Assembly (NCBI RefSeq): GCF_900167935.1
Contig: NZ_FUYL01000002.1
Location: 248,001-312,000 of the forward strand
DNA: 64,000 nucleotides
From: Maribacter arcticus
GTDB lineage: Bacteria > Bacteroidota > Bacteroidia > Flavobacteriales > Flavobacteriaceae
Direction of reading: 5' to 3'
Part shown: piece after piece, positions 47,271 through 57,183 of the stretch
Position numbering within the stretch: position 1 is the first letter of the stretch
Layout of the letters: each line of letters starts with the position of its first letter
The notes under the pieces: model-generated
The model's database searches: none
What the model saw: the letters and a program-made list of their open reading frames with translations, nothing else
Told to the model about the DNA's origin: nothing
Position numbers and translations under genes: made by a program

Positions 47271-48335
47271 CTATTTTGTTCTTGCTTTATCTAGAATTTG
47301 AGATTTAAATTTATCAGAATTCGCCATTACATTGAAAAACTCCAAAAGGTATTTTTTGCATTTTTCGAACTCATTTGCATTTTCAAAATAGTCCTTATGG
47401 TTTTCAACTATTTCCATCATTCTTGATTGACTTTCCAAGAACTCATTTCTTATGGAGTACATGGTGGCATCTGTTCGCCTAAAACCCCTATACAGACGAT
47501 CTGTAACCGACTCTAGTGGTAATTCTACACCTTCTATTTGTGAAACAACGGCATAACTTACGTCACATAATCCAGACATGTCAAAATCATAAGGAATGGG
47601 AATGGAGTACCCATTTAAGAACAATAGTTTTTGATTATGTTGGTAGCCGGTTGAGAAATCGGTGTTACCAATCATATATTGGAACATTGAATTACGGATG
47701 GAGTACAAAGAATCTTGTTGTAACGGATGTACATTCCTTTTCATCTCCTTAGCACCAAAACGATCTTCCAATTCATCCATATCTTCAATGAAAAATGCCT
47801 TTATTTTGTGTTCCTGTAATTTTTTGCCTTTAGGTTCGGTTAGTGTAAAATCGAGAAGTCTTGTCTTAAAATGGTAAGGGGATATTACCTCATAAAGTTT
47901 ATAGGCCAATAATTCCTTGATTACATTATCATTGTTATTACTTTCCTTTAAACAAGGAAATACCAATTTCAATTCCTTATTACCTTTAAATACCGTTCTT
48001 TTAGCGTCTTCCTTTTTAATCTTTAACTTAACAGGTGAAAAATAACAGTTTTTACGTCTAAAATTTCCTCTTGCCCTAACCCTCACTGGTAGCCCCCTTA
48101 GGGTATCTAAATCATCTCTATAAGTAAGATTTAAATTAATGTACGTGCTATCATTGGTGAGTTTTTTAAGATCCCTATTACTATAGGCCATTTGAACTTC
48201 AAGTACATCTTCAGTACTAAATAGTTTTGAGACTTTACCTAGCTTTTTGCTATTGTCATCTTTTTGACCAAAACATGACATAGATAAAAAAACGCAAATA
48301 GTAAGTAGTCCTAGATTAGTTTGCATCTTTCCCAT
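47271..48335 (-). CDS. CotH-kinase-like secreted protein
   Basis: This encodes 354 residues from the ATG at 48335 (the frame extends two codons to a TTG). Signal peptide ends near SCFGQ. It has CotH-type cues: VRVRARGNFRRKNCYFSPVK (the R.RGN..R..P.K pattern), conserved KELKLVFPC, and IPIPYDFDMSGLCD (a DFD-like metal/phosphate site). CotH proteins are atypical kinases that phosphorylate spore-coat or secreted proteins. I infer kinship from these motifs only. It is 15 bp from the PafA stop and divergent from the bestrophin-like gene. Confidence 0.6.
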   Translation of the reverse strand: MGKMQTNLGLLTICVFLSMSCFGQKDDNSKKLGKVSKLFSTEDVLEVQMAYSNRDLKKLTNDSTYINLNLTYRDDLDTLRGLPVRVRARGNFRRKNCYFSPVKLKIKKEDAKRTVFKGNKELKLVFPCLKESNNNDNVIKELLAYKLYEVISPYHFKTRLLDFTLTEPKGKKLQEHKIKAFFIEDMDELEDRFGAKEMKRNVHPLQQDSLYSIRNSMFQYMIGNTDFSTGYQHNQKLLFLNGYSIPIPYDFDMSGLCDVSYAVVSQIEGVELPLESVTDRLYRGFRRTDATMYSIRNEFLESQSRMMEIVENHKDYFENANEFEKCKKYLLEFFNVMANSDKFKSQILDKARTK

Positions 48336-48414
48336 AATCAATTAACTTTACATTTAAAGTATTAAAAATAAAGTTATTAAACGCTATCTCTCTTCCTTAA
48401 ATTACAAGACGCTA

Positions 48415-49110
48415 TTGGTAATGGTCATTTCCTTTGCCTCTGTTTTTCTTTGTTATCATTTTGAGATTTTCTTCAAAGTTGATTTAACCCTGCTAAGTAT
48501 CGCCATTATTTTTCCCTTAGTATTTACCATTAGAGGTTCTTTTAGAAGACGGGAAAAGGCATTGGAACATTTAAGCCAGTACCGTAGTGCAATGAAAACC
48601 CTGTATTATTTTATTACGACCAGTACTTTATTAGAGGAGGAGGAGGTAATTTTAAAACATCTTTTGGAAAACATAGAGGATAAAACTTTGTTGCATCTTA
48701 AAAGTCAACAAAGCAGCATAAAAGATTTAGATGAGGAAGTTGACAAGGTCTATGAATTTATTCATTCTAGAAGGGAGACTATCCCTAAAGGTTTAAAGGA
48801 TAAACTGTTTAAATATTTGTGTGACTTACACGAGGCCATTGACAATTTGAATGGTATTCATGTACATAGAACCCCAGTAAGCTTAAAGGCTTACTGTGAA
48901 GTTTTTATATACATTTTCCCGCTAATTTATGCACCTACCATTATATCTGAAATTGGAAAAAATTATAATCATATAGCTGTTTATTTTGTGGTAATGCTTA
49001 CTGAGTTTATTCTTATTTCCCTTTATAATATTCAAGATGATTTAGAATATCCTTTTGATGAAAAAGGATTAGATGATATTAAGTTAAATCATTTCAAAGT
49101 CTTACGATAA
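48415..49110 (+). CDS. Bestrophin-like membrane protein, start uncertain
   Basis: The listed start is a TTG at 48415 (231 residues); ATG at 48421 is close by. However the frame is open back to 48358, encoding polar-then-hydrophobic residues (IKNKVIKRYLSSLNYKTLL) that look like the usual bestrophin N-terminus, with no ATG. Two hydrophobic pairs, RRREKALEHLSQYRSAMKTL, PVSLKAYCEVFIYIFPLIYAP and YNIQDDLEYPFDEKGLDDI, fit UPF0187/bestrophin chloride channels. A non-canonical upstream start or a mutated one is possible. Confidence 0.65.
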   Translation: MVMVISFASVFLCYHFEIFFKVDLTLLSIAIIFPLVFTIRGSFRRREKALEHLSQYRSAMKTLYYFITTSTLLEEEEVILKHLLENIEDKTLLHLKSQQSSIKDLDEEVDKVYEFIHSRRETIPKGLKDKLFKYLCDLHEAIDNLNGIHVHRTPVSLKAYCEVFIYIFPLIYAPTIISEIGKNYNHIAVYFVVMLTEFILISLYNIQDDLEYPFDEKGLDDIKLNHFKVLR

Positions 49111-49117
49111 GATTAAA

Positions 49118-49150
49118 AAAATTGCCCTTTTTTAAAAAAAGGGCAATTTT
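49118..49150. terminator. Shared bidirectional terminator
   Basis: AAAATTGCCC and GGGCAATTTT pair around a T/A-rich loop between the convergent bestrophin-like and lipoprotein genes; U runs lie on both sides. Confidence 0.85.
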
Positions 49151-49169
49151 CAAATCAACTAACTTAAAA

Positions 49170-50084
49170 CTATTTTACCTTCTTCCTTTTCACATTCATT
49201 ATAGGATTAGAAGATTTAATTCTTTTCTTACTGCCATCACCCTTTCCAGATTTTAAATACTCTTGATAACCTCTACCTCTAAACTCATAGGTAGTTGCAC
49301 TATCTGGATGATATAATTCTATTGTACTATCATTAATCACATAAAGTTCAAAATAGTCATCACCAAAGAAATCATAGTCCAACGTCAAGGCTTTTAAAGA
49401 ATTATCACCTTGTATATCATATACTTCGTATTCCCCTTCAAAATCCCATTGTAAATTGGCCATACTTGTATTTGGCGAATCTAAAGACGATCTAAAAAAA
49501 TTAGGTAAAAACTGTACATAATTCTCATCATCAAAATCATTCAATGCTCCAATTTCACTAGTGTATATTTTCTCCCATGCATCATATTCTTGAATGAAGT
49601 AATTGATGTTATCATAGAAAACCATATCATAGTCGAACGTATTTGTTTGATATCCTTTTAGAAAATAAGAGGTGTCACCTCTGGCATCATATAGTTCTAT
49701 TGTATTTCTATTTATAGCAAACACTTCTAAAGCCCAACGACCATCAATATCATGGTCTATATCTACAATACCCCTTAGCGTGCCATATGTTCCAACATCT
49801 ATTCCGTAACCGCCTCCCGTTTTACCTATTCCAACAATATTATTGTTGGCGTAAAGCACACCTCTATCAAATGAAACGGTAAAAGCTCTTTGCAAAAAAG
49901 GAACCTCACCATTACCTTGAGTTGCATTTATGTCTATATACCATAAATCAAAACTCTGTAAAACTTGATCTGTATTAAAAGCAGATTCTTCAATAAAATC
50001 ATCTTCTATGATTACATCTGCATAACAAGAAACCATTAAAGTGGCCAAAAGAAAATAACCTGTAAGTAGTTTTATTGTTTTCAT
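49170..50084 (-). CDS. Hypothetical lipoprotein with internal duplication
   Basis: This encodes 304 residues. The lipobox is ATLMVSC (Cys20). Two similar beta-rich halves are visible: WALEVFAINRNTIELYDARG with TSYFLKGYQ (about 115-150) and YFELYVINDSTIELYHPDSA with TYEFRGRGYQ (about 240-275). The last 30 residues are very basic (SKKRIKSSNPIMNVKRKKVK). I do not recognise a family; the related Flavobacteriaceae proteins are named inconsistently. It shares the terminator at 49118 with its convergent neighbour. Confidence 0.7.
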   Translation of the reverse strand: MKTIKLLTGYFLLATLMVSCYADVIIEDDFIEESAFNTDQVLQSFDLWYIDINATQGNGEVPFLQRAFTVSFDRGVLYANNNIVGIGKTGGGYGIDVGTYGTLRGIVDIDHDIDGRWALEVFAINRNTIELYDARGDTSYFLKGYQTNTFDYDMVFYDNINYFIQEYDAWEKIYTSEIGALNDFDDENYVQFLPNFFRSSLDSPNTSMANLQWDFEGEYEVYDIQGDNSLKALTLDYDFFGDDYFELYVINDSTIELYHPDSATTYEFRGRGYQEYLKSGKGDGSKKRIKSSNPIMNVKRKKVK

Positions 50085-50181
50085 ATGATTTTATTTTAAG
50101 ATTACTAACATAGAAACAATCACCATGCCAAAATTTATAAAACACTGATGCTAAGCTGATGATGAGCACGCAAAATATTGG

Positions 50182-50189
50182 TAAATTTG
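50182..50189 (+). promoter_or_regulatory. Candidate -7 promoter box of gpsA, leaderless layout
   Basis: TAAATTTG matches TAnnTTTG and ends only 4 bp before the gpsA ATG at 50194, so the transcript would start at or next to the initiation codon. No clear -33 TTTG is seen. Confidence 0.35.
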
Positions 50190-50193
50190 TAGC

Positions 50194-51195
50194 ATGGAAA
50201 AGAATGCGAAATTTGCAGTATTAGGTGGTGGTAGCTGGGCAACTGCCATTGTAAAAATGTTGACCAACAACCAAGAAATGGTAGGATGGTACATGCGTAA
50301 TTCAGACGCTATTGAACATATAAAAACTCAAAAACATAATCCAAATTATCTTACATCAGTTGAATTTAAAACTGAACAATTATTCTTGACCGATGATATT
50401 AACGAAGCTGTAAATTTTGCAGATGTTTTAATATTTGCAGTTCCATCTGCATTTTTAGTCAGCGAATTAAAAAAACTTAAATCTCCTTTAAAAGATAAAA
50501 TTATATTCTCTGCCATTAAGGGTATCGTGCCAGAATCTGGTTTAATTGTTGGCGAACATTTTCATGAAATCTATAAAATTCCTTTTGAACATATTGGGGT
50601 TATAACAGGACCTTGCCACGCTGAAGAAGTTGCTATGGAAAGGCTTTCATATTTGACCATTGCATGTGCTGACAAAGACAAGGCTGAATTAATTGCTAAA
50701 AACCTATCTAGCAACTATATTAAAACCAATATCAGTAAAGATATTATTGGCACAGAGTACGCTGCCATGTTAAAAAACATTTATGCTATCGCAGCTGGTA
50801 TCGCTCACGGATTGGGTTATGGTGATAATTTTCAAAGCGTATTGATGAGCAATGCCATTCGAGAAATGAAACGCTATACCAAACGTATTCACAATATTGA
50901 CCGAAACATTAACAAGTCTGCCTATTTAGGAGACCTTTTAGTAACCGGATATTCCATCTTTAGCAGAAACAGAATGTTCGGCAATATGATTGGTAAAGGG
51001 TATACCGTAAAAAGTGCTCAAATGGAAATGAGTATGATTGCAGAGGGGTATTATGCTGCAAAAAGTGCTTTCACTATAAAAGAAGGTTTCAAGAAAAAGG
51101 TTAAAACCCCAATTATTGATGCCGTTTATCAAGTACTTTACGAAAACAAAAATCCTAAAAAAGTTTTTCTCGATTTGACGGACAAATTAGATTAG
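50194..51195 (+). CDS. gpsA: NAD(P)-dependent glycerol-3-phosphate dehydrogenase
   Basis: This 333-residue enzyme reduces dihydroxyacetone phosphate to sn-glycerol-3-phosphate, feeding phospholipid synthesis. FAVLGGGSWATAIVKML is the dinucleotide loop (GxGxWA-like), followed by FAVPSAFL, SAIKGIVPES, ITGPCHAEEVAMER and AMLKNIYAIAAGIAHG with the catalytic Lys. Normal length. It is convergent with glpD, overlapping by four bases. Confidence 0.95.
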   Translation: MEKNAKFAVLGGGSWATAIVKMLTNNQEMVGWYMRNSDAIEHIKTQKHNPNYLTSVEFKTEQLFLTDDINEAVNFADVLIFAVPSAFLVSELKKLKSPLKDKIIFSAIKGIVPESGLIVGEHFHEIYKIPFEHIGVITGPCHAEEVAMERLSYLTIACADKDKAELIAKNLSSNYIKTNISKDIIGTEYAAMLKNIYAIAAGIAHGLGYGDNFQSVLMSNAIREMKRYTKRIHNIDRNINKSAYLGDLLVTGYSIFSRNRMFGNMIGKGYTVKSAQMEMSMIAEGYYAAKSAFTIKEGFKKKVKTPIIDAVYQVLYENKNPKKVFLDLTDKLD

Positions 51196-52859
51196 CGCCT
51201 CTCCAATGAAAAATCTGAATGCTCTTTTATCTCGGCTTTTAAAATGGTTTTCCACTCTTCTACAACTGAATCTTCAACCCCAAATCTATTCTGAAATTCT
51301 TTTAAGATAGGTTTCATAAGGGTTCTAATGCTATCAATATCAAAATATAACCTTCCTGTTCTTCGTATAAAGAAATCCATAGGGTTCTGAATCATTTCAT
51401 AATCAATACCAAAAGCAAGTTCTGCTTTTGCAAGGCGAACATATTTATCTTTCTCAACAATTTTTGCGTAATTAACCAGAATTATCTCTGTTTGCTTTCC
51501 ATAATTGGTCACTAAAAACCAAGCGTCATGTTCCGTAAATTTATCTCCTTTGATTCTATCGTATATTTCTGCAATGTATTTTTTTACGTGTTTAAACTTT
51601 TTAAAATCATCATTACCACACAAGAATATTTTCTCAGTAAAGCACTCTTTTAGCTTGGTATCATATTCCTCTTCCATTTTTTTAGCAATGCGATCAACTA
51701 CACGTTCAGCCATTTTTCTATAGCCGGTTAATTTACCGCCAGCTATACTTATTAAACCAGTATCAGAAACAAAAATTTCATCTTTTCTCGACAATTCAGA
51801 GGCAGATTTACCTTCCTCATGTATTAATGGACGCAGACCTGCCCATGATGAAACAATATCTTCAAGTTCTAAATTGATGTCTGGAAACATATTATTTACG
51901 GCAGATATCAAATAAATAGCGTCTGCTAAATCTGTACGAACATTATCTTTACTGTCATTATAATTAGTGTCTGTTGTACCTACATAAGTAATTTTACCTC
52001 TTGGAATAGCAAACATCATTCGACCATCTGGTATATCGAAATAACAAGATTGTTTTACCGGCAATTTCTCATAAGGAAAAACCAAGTGCACACCTTTGGT
52101 AAGATGTAATTGCTTTCCTTTTTTAGAATTATTTAAACTCCTTAATTCGTCTACCCAAGGACCAGCTGCACTGATTACAAATTTAGATTTAATGGTAAAT
52201 TCTTTACCTGTGGTTTCATCAGTTGCCTTTACACCTGCAACTTTTTCCTTTTCATATATAAACTCGTTCACTTTAGCATAATTCAACGCTTGTGCTCCAA
52301 ATAGTAAACTTGTTTTAATATTCTCAATGGTTAAACGGGCATCATCTGTTCTATATTCTGCATAATAACCTGCACCGTTCAGAATTTTCTTTGGTAACAA
52401 AGGCTCCAATTTCATTGCCTCTTTCTTTTCCAACATTTTTCGTTTGTCATCTCCTGAAACTTGTGCTAGAATATCGTAAACTTTAAGACCTATTGAAGTA
52501 AGCCATTTACCGTAAGAACCATTTTCGATTAAAGGAAGTAACATTTTTTCAGGCAGCACCAAATGTGGAGCTAGTTTGTGAACAATAGCGCGTTCAGAAC
52601 CAACTTCTTTAACCAACCAAAAATCAAATTGTTTTAAATAACGAAGACCGCCATGTATTAATTTAGTTGATTTACTACTTGTACCCGAGGCGAAATCGCC
52701 TTTTTCAAGCAAGGCAACTTTCAAACCACGTGACGCAGCATCTAAAGCTATACCACCACCGGTTATTCCTCCACCAATAACCACAAGGTCAAATTCTTCT
52801 CCTTCTAAGGCATCAATCGTTTTTTGACGCTCTAAATTGGTAAATTTTATGTTTTTCAT
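51192..52859 (-). CDS. glpD: Aerobic glycerol-3-phosphate dehydrogenase
   Basis: This 555-residue FAD enzyme oxidises glycerol-3-phosphate to dihydroxyacetone phosphate and passes electrons to quinones at the inner membrane. DLVVIGGGITGGGIALDAAS is the FAD-binding loop, followed by GTSSKSTKLIHGGLRYL, AAGPWVDELR, VGTTDTNYN and SIAGGKLTGYRKMAERV. The C-terminal domain is standard. It follows glpK on the same strand with 156 bp between them and a TATCTTTG box in the gap. Confidence 0.95.
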   Translation of the reverse strand: MKNIKFTNLERQKTIDALEGEEFDLVVIGGGITGGGIALDAASRGLKVALLEKGDFASGTSSKSTKLIHGGLRYLKQFDFWLVKEVGSERAIVHKLAPHLVLPEKMLLPLIENGSYGKWLTSIGLKVYDILAQVSGDDKRKMLEKKEAMKLEPLLPKKILNGAGYYAEYRTDDARLTIENIKTSLLFGAQALNYAKVNEFIYEKEKVAGVKATDETTGKEFTIKSKFVISAAGPWVDELRSLNNSKKGKQLHLTKGVHLVFPYEKLPVKQSCYFDIPDGRMMFAIPRGKITYVGTTDTNYNDSKDNVRTDLADAIYLISAVNNMFPDINLELEDIVSSWAGLRPLIHEEGKSASELSRKDEIFVSDTGLISIAGGKLTGYRKMAERVVDRIAKKMEEEYDTKLKECFTEKIFLCGNDDFKKFKHVKKYIAEIYDRIKGDKFTEHDAWFLVTNYGKQTEIILVNYAKIVEKDKYVRLAKAELAFGIDYEMIQNPMDFFIRRTGRLYFDIDSIRTLMKPILKEFQNRFGVEDSVVEEWKTILKAEIKEHSDFSLERR

Positions 52860-52941
52860 CAGTAGATGTTTATTTAATTATTAAGGCACGTAGTACCTAA
52901 ATAAATAGCCTATTAGATAGTACCATACCCATATTCAACAT

Positions 52942-52949
52942 CAAAGATA
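52942..52949 (-). promoter_or_regulatory. Candidate -7 promoter box of glpD
   Basis: Minus-strand TATCTTTG fits TAnnTTTG 82 bp before the glpD ATG, in the gap after glpK. It could let glpD be transcribed without glpK. Confidence 0.35.
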
Positions 52950-53015
52950 GGGGTAGCATTTCACTAATTTTTGCTTGATAAAATTATTTAATTGTAAAAT
53001 TTAGATGTCTAAGAA

Positions 53016-54512
<1,497 letters not shown>

Positions 54513-54521
54513 TTATTTCTT

Positions 54522-54555
54522 TAAATATAGCGGTTTTGACTGCTAATTCAAAAAA
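54522..54555 (-). promoter_or_regulatory. Candidate glpK promoter (-33 and -7 elements)
   Basis: On the minus strand TTTTTTG (54549-54555) is followed after 19 bases by TATATTTA (54522-54529), matching the Bacteroidota -33 TTTG / -7 TAnnTTTG layout apart from the last base. The ATG follows 19 bp later. Confidence 0.45.
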
Positions 54556-54654
54556 GGAAATAATTAAGTTAATGAAGACTTCCTGAAAAACATTTTATGC
54601 CATCAAAGCACTTTTTGAAGTGAAAATTATAGCTAAAATAACGCCTGCTAAATT

Positions 54655-55011
54655 TTATTTAATGAATTCTTTTTCTAAAAAATAATTAACAATAGCCTCC
54701 TTCATCAACACTGTTTGTTCACCTGCCTTTAAAGGGGGTAATTCTTCATTTATAGTATAATGAGGCCATCCGTCCTCATCAAAAAAACTAAACTCATAAA
54801 AACCATAAGGTTCCAAAAGTCTACATATAGAAATATGCATCAAATCTAACTTATCATCCTTCTTATATTTTCTATGGTATTGTCCTAATTCTTGAACACC
54901 TACCAAATATATTATCGCATCCAATTCTAATGGATCACCATCGGAAAATTTTATTGATAGTTTTTCTACTAAATAATCCCATCGTTCTTTTAATTGTATA
55001 TCCCTTGCCAT
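54655..55011 (-). CDS. Conserved-looking cytosolic hypothetical protein
   Basis: This encodes 118 residues from the ATG at 55011 (MARDIQLKERWDYLVEKL); 13 more codons are open upstream. It is acidic and mixed alpha/beta with YLVGVQELGQYHRKYKKDDK and YGFYEFSFFDEDGWPHY. There are no helices spanning a membrane and no signal peptide. I do not recognise the family. It is divergent from the CvpA gene, with 81 bp between starts. Confidence 0.7.
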   Translation of the reverse strand: MARDIQLKERWDYLVEKLSIKFSDGDPLELDAIIYLVGVQELGQYHRKYKKDDKLDLMHISICRLLEPYGFYEFSFFDEDGWPHYTINEELPPLKAGEQTVLMKEAIVNYFLEKEFIK

Positions 55012-55092
55012 ATATTTATGTCTAGCTGCACTTATGTTTAGACATTTCAAAGGTACAAATCAAAGTTCTATATTTGTTAAAACACTTCACGA

Positions 55093-55617
55093 ATGGGGCT
55101 TTTAGATATACTTCTTGGAATTCCTTTGGTTTGGGGCTTATGGAAAGGTCTTAAAAATGGCCTTTTTATGGAAATAGCATCTATTGTTGCTTTAATTGCT
55201 GGCATCTATGGAGCAATTCATTTTTCATATATAACTGGCGATTATTTATCAGAACATCTAGAATGGGATGAACATAATATGAGTATTATCGCTTTTGTAG
55301 TCACCTTCGTTCTTATCATAATTATAGTTCACTTAGCGGGTAAGATTTTAACGAAAGTTGCAAATTTTGCCATGTTAGGTCTTTTAAATAAAATTGCCGG
55401 CGCTATATTTGGCACCTTAAAAATAGCCATCTTATTAGGTGCCGCTTTAATATTTTTTGACCGTATGGATAGCACATTAAATATAATGGATGAGAATACT
55501 AAAAAAGAGTCTATGCTATATCAACCGATAAAGGACATTGGTGCGCTTATTTTTGATAAAGTACTTAAAAACAATATGTTAATAAAACAATCGTCAAAAG
55601 ATTCTATTTCTATATAA
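55093..55617 (+). CDS. CvpA-family membrane protein
   Basis: This 174-residue protein has four hydrophobic helices and the CvpA start LLDILLGIPLVWGLWKGLKN plus GLFMEIASIVALIAGIYGAI and AMLGLLNKIAGAIFGTLKIA. CvpA-type proteins take part in colicin V production or solute/envelope homeostasis in bacteria. The terminal part (about 125-174) is cytoplasmic and charged. Confidence 0.88.
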   Translation: MGLLDILLGIPLVWGLWKGLKNGLFMEIASIVALIAGIYGAIHFSYITGDYLSEHLEWDEHNMSIIAFVVTFVLIIIIVHLAGKILTKVANFAMLGLLNKIAGAIFGTLKIAILLGAALIFFDRMDSTLNIMDENTKKESMLYQPIKDIGALIFDKVLKNNMLIKQSSKDSISI

Positions 55618-55804
55618 CTAGTACATAAAGCGTTTATTCCTAGATTTTAACCACTTCATCGAATATAACATATAGATTATCTACTGAATCCATTTTTTAT
55701 ATAATATTACTTTATCGGTATCCCCTATCGATAGAGAACTTAGAACATTCTCAACTTACTTACCTACTGCGCTAAGCCGAAAGGCTATAACAAAAAGACA
55801 CTAT

Positions 55805-56284
55805 ATGAAAATGAGATTGCTTTATGCGGTCCCTGTCTTTTTATTGCTTTTTCTTAATTCTTGTACAAGCGATTCTCCTGAAGAGACGCCTGTATTAGAA
55901 GCAGAAAATGTTATAACTATAGAGCAGGACCTATTGAATATTGTGAATCAGCACAGGTTAACTTTAAATACCAATGCTCTCGAATTTAGCAATATAGCCT
56001 ATAAATACGCCAACATTCATACTGATTATATGATTGCAAAAGGGAGTATTAGCCACGATAATTTCAGCTCAAGAGCTACCAACATCAATTCTGAAGTTGA
56101 AGTTGAAATGGTAGCGGAAAATGTAGCCAAAGATTATCAATCGGCAATAGAGGCTTTTCAAGGTTGGTACACTAGTAGTAGTCATAGAAAAACTATGGAA
56201 GGTGACTTCACTCACACAGGTATAAGCGTTAAAAAGGATAATTCAGGAAATTTTTATTTTACGCAACTTTTTTACAAGCAATAA
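55805..56284 (+). CDS. CAP-domain lipoprotein
   Basis: This 159-residue lipoprotein (LLFLNSC, Cys20) has a CAP/SCP domain (about 45-155): IVNQHRLTLNTNALEFS, HTDYMIAKGSISHDNFSSRA, AENVAKDYQSAIEAFQGWY, SSSHRKTMEGDFTHTGISV. It is a near-copy in layout of the next gene at 56569, so the two are tandem paralogues. CAP proteins bind lipids or act in the envelope. The leader holds a small hairpin AGCC-GAAA-GGCT at 55775-55786. Confidence 0.85.
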   Translation: MKMRLLYAVPVFLLLFLNSCTSDSPEETPVLEAENVITIEQDLLNIVNQHRLTLNTNALEFSNIAYKYANIHTDYMIAKGSISHDNFSSRATNINSEVEVEMVAENVAKDYQSAIEAFQGWYTSSSHRKTMEGDFTHTGISVKKDNSGNFYFTQLFYKQ

Positions 56285-56568
56285 AGCAAATATGGTTAGA
56301 AGCATATTTAAACCTTTAAATCTCCGTATTGAAGGGTATATTTTAGCTTATCTAGGTTTAAGTGAATTCTTTCAAGGATAAAGTGAGAAAAATCATATGA
56401 AATGCGCAATTCTTCGACGAAATTCAATGTGGATTTAAACGATTAGACCCCATAGGACCTTATTTAGCAGCTTATCGAGTTTTTAAGTACCGACATGGAT
56501 ATTATGCTATTAGAACTGAGCCTTGACACTACTTTTGTGACATTATTAAAATAAAAATGTTCCCCAAC
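56285..56568. other. Degenerate stretch between CAP paralogues
   Basis: This 284-base gap has no good gene. One frame is open for about 40 codons (56402-56525), ending in a GPYLAAYRVFKYRHGYYAI-like stretch and a TGA, without a start; it could be decayed coding sequence or chance. Confidence 0.25.
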
Positions 56569-57075
56569 ATGAAATTATCATTACCTACATTAGCATTAAT
56601 TTTAATCTTATTATCCTCTTGTTCCAAATACCAAAATTTTGCAGGTTACGAAGTAAATAACGATGACTTATCAGCTAAAGTGACGTTGGTTTCATCTGAT
56701 GCTCATAATACCATTGAAGCAGAACTTTTCGAAATGATCAATAACTATAGAGTTAGTATCGGATTAAATGAAATGGAATTTGAAAGCACTACCTATTATT
56801 ATGCAGGTATTCATACCAGCTACATGATTGAAAATGGCATTACCAGCCACGACAAATTTTCTGAACGTGCAGAAAATATCTCAAAAAGAACAGGAGCCAT
56901 TTTTGTAGCAGAAAATGTAGCTAGAAACTATGATACTTTAGAAGCTGCTTTCGAGGCATGGTTGGATAGCCCAGGACATCGACAAAATCTTGAAGGTGAT
57001 TATAATTATACAGCTATAAGCATAAGACCAAATAGTAATGGCGACCTTTACTTTACTCAGGTATTCTTTAGATAG
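56569..57075 (+). CDS. CAP-domain lipoprotein (paralogue)
   Basis: This 168-residue lipoprotein, from the ATG at 56569 (MKLSLPTLALILILLSSC; in-frame ATG at 56557 also possible), has a CAP/SCP domain (about 55-165): FEMINNYRVSIGLNEMEFES, HTSYMIENGITSHDKFSERA, AENVARNYDTLEAAFEAWL, GHRQNLEGDYNYTAISIRP. It resembles the gene at 55805 throughout. A terminator follows at 57095. Confidence 0.85.
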   Translation: MKLSLPTLALILILLSSCSKYQNFAGYEVNNDDLSAKVTLVSSDAHNTIEAELFEMINNYRVSIGLNEMEFESTTYYYAGIHTSYMIENGITSHDKFSERAENISKRTGAIFVAENVARNYDTLEAAFEAWLDSPGHRQNLEGDYNYTAISIRPNSNGDLYFTQVFFR

Positions 57076-57094
57076 TTAGTTATAACTTATTATT

Positions 57095-57124
57095 AAATGC
57101 CTTTGTTATTCAAAGGCATTTTTT
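57095..57124 (+). terminator. Intrinsic terminator after CAP paralogue
   Basis: AAATGCCTTTG / CAAAGGCATTT pair around TTATT, followed by a T run, 19 bp after the stop. Confidence 0.88.
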
Positions 57125-57183
57125 ATGCTTAACTTTTAGGTAAGAGGCAACGGTTTATTTAACTTTCAGATAAAATTAATTTA

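Noticed and set aside
55725-55734. Palindrome CTATCGATAG upstream of the first CAP lipoprotein
   Set aside because: Ten bases only, single copy, and no second site; too weak to call an operator.
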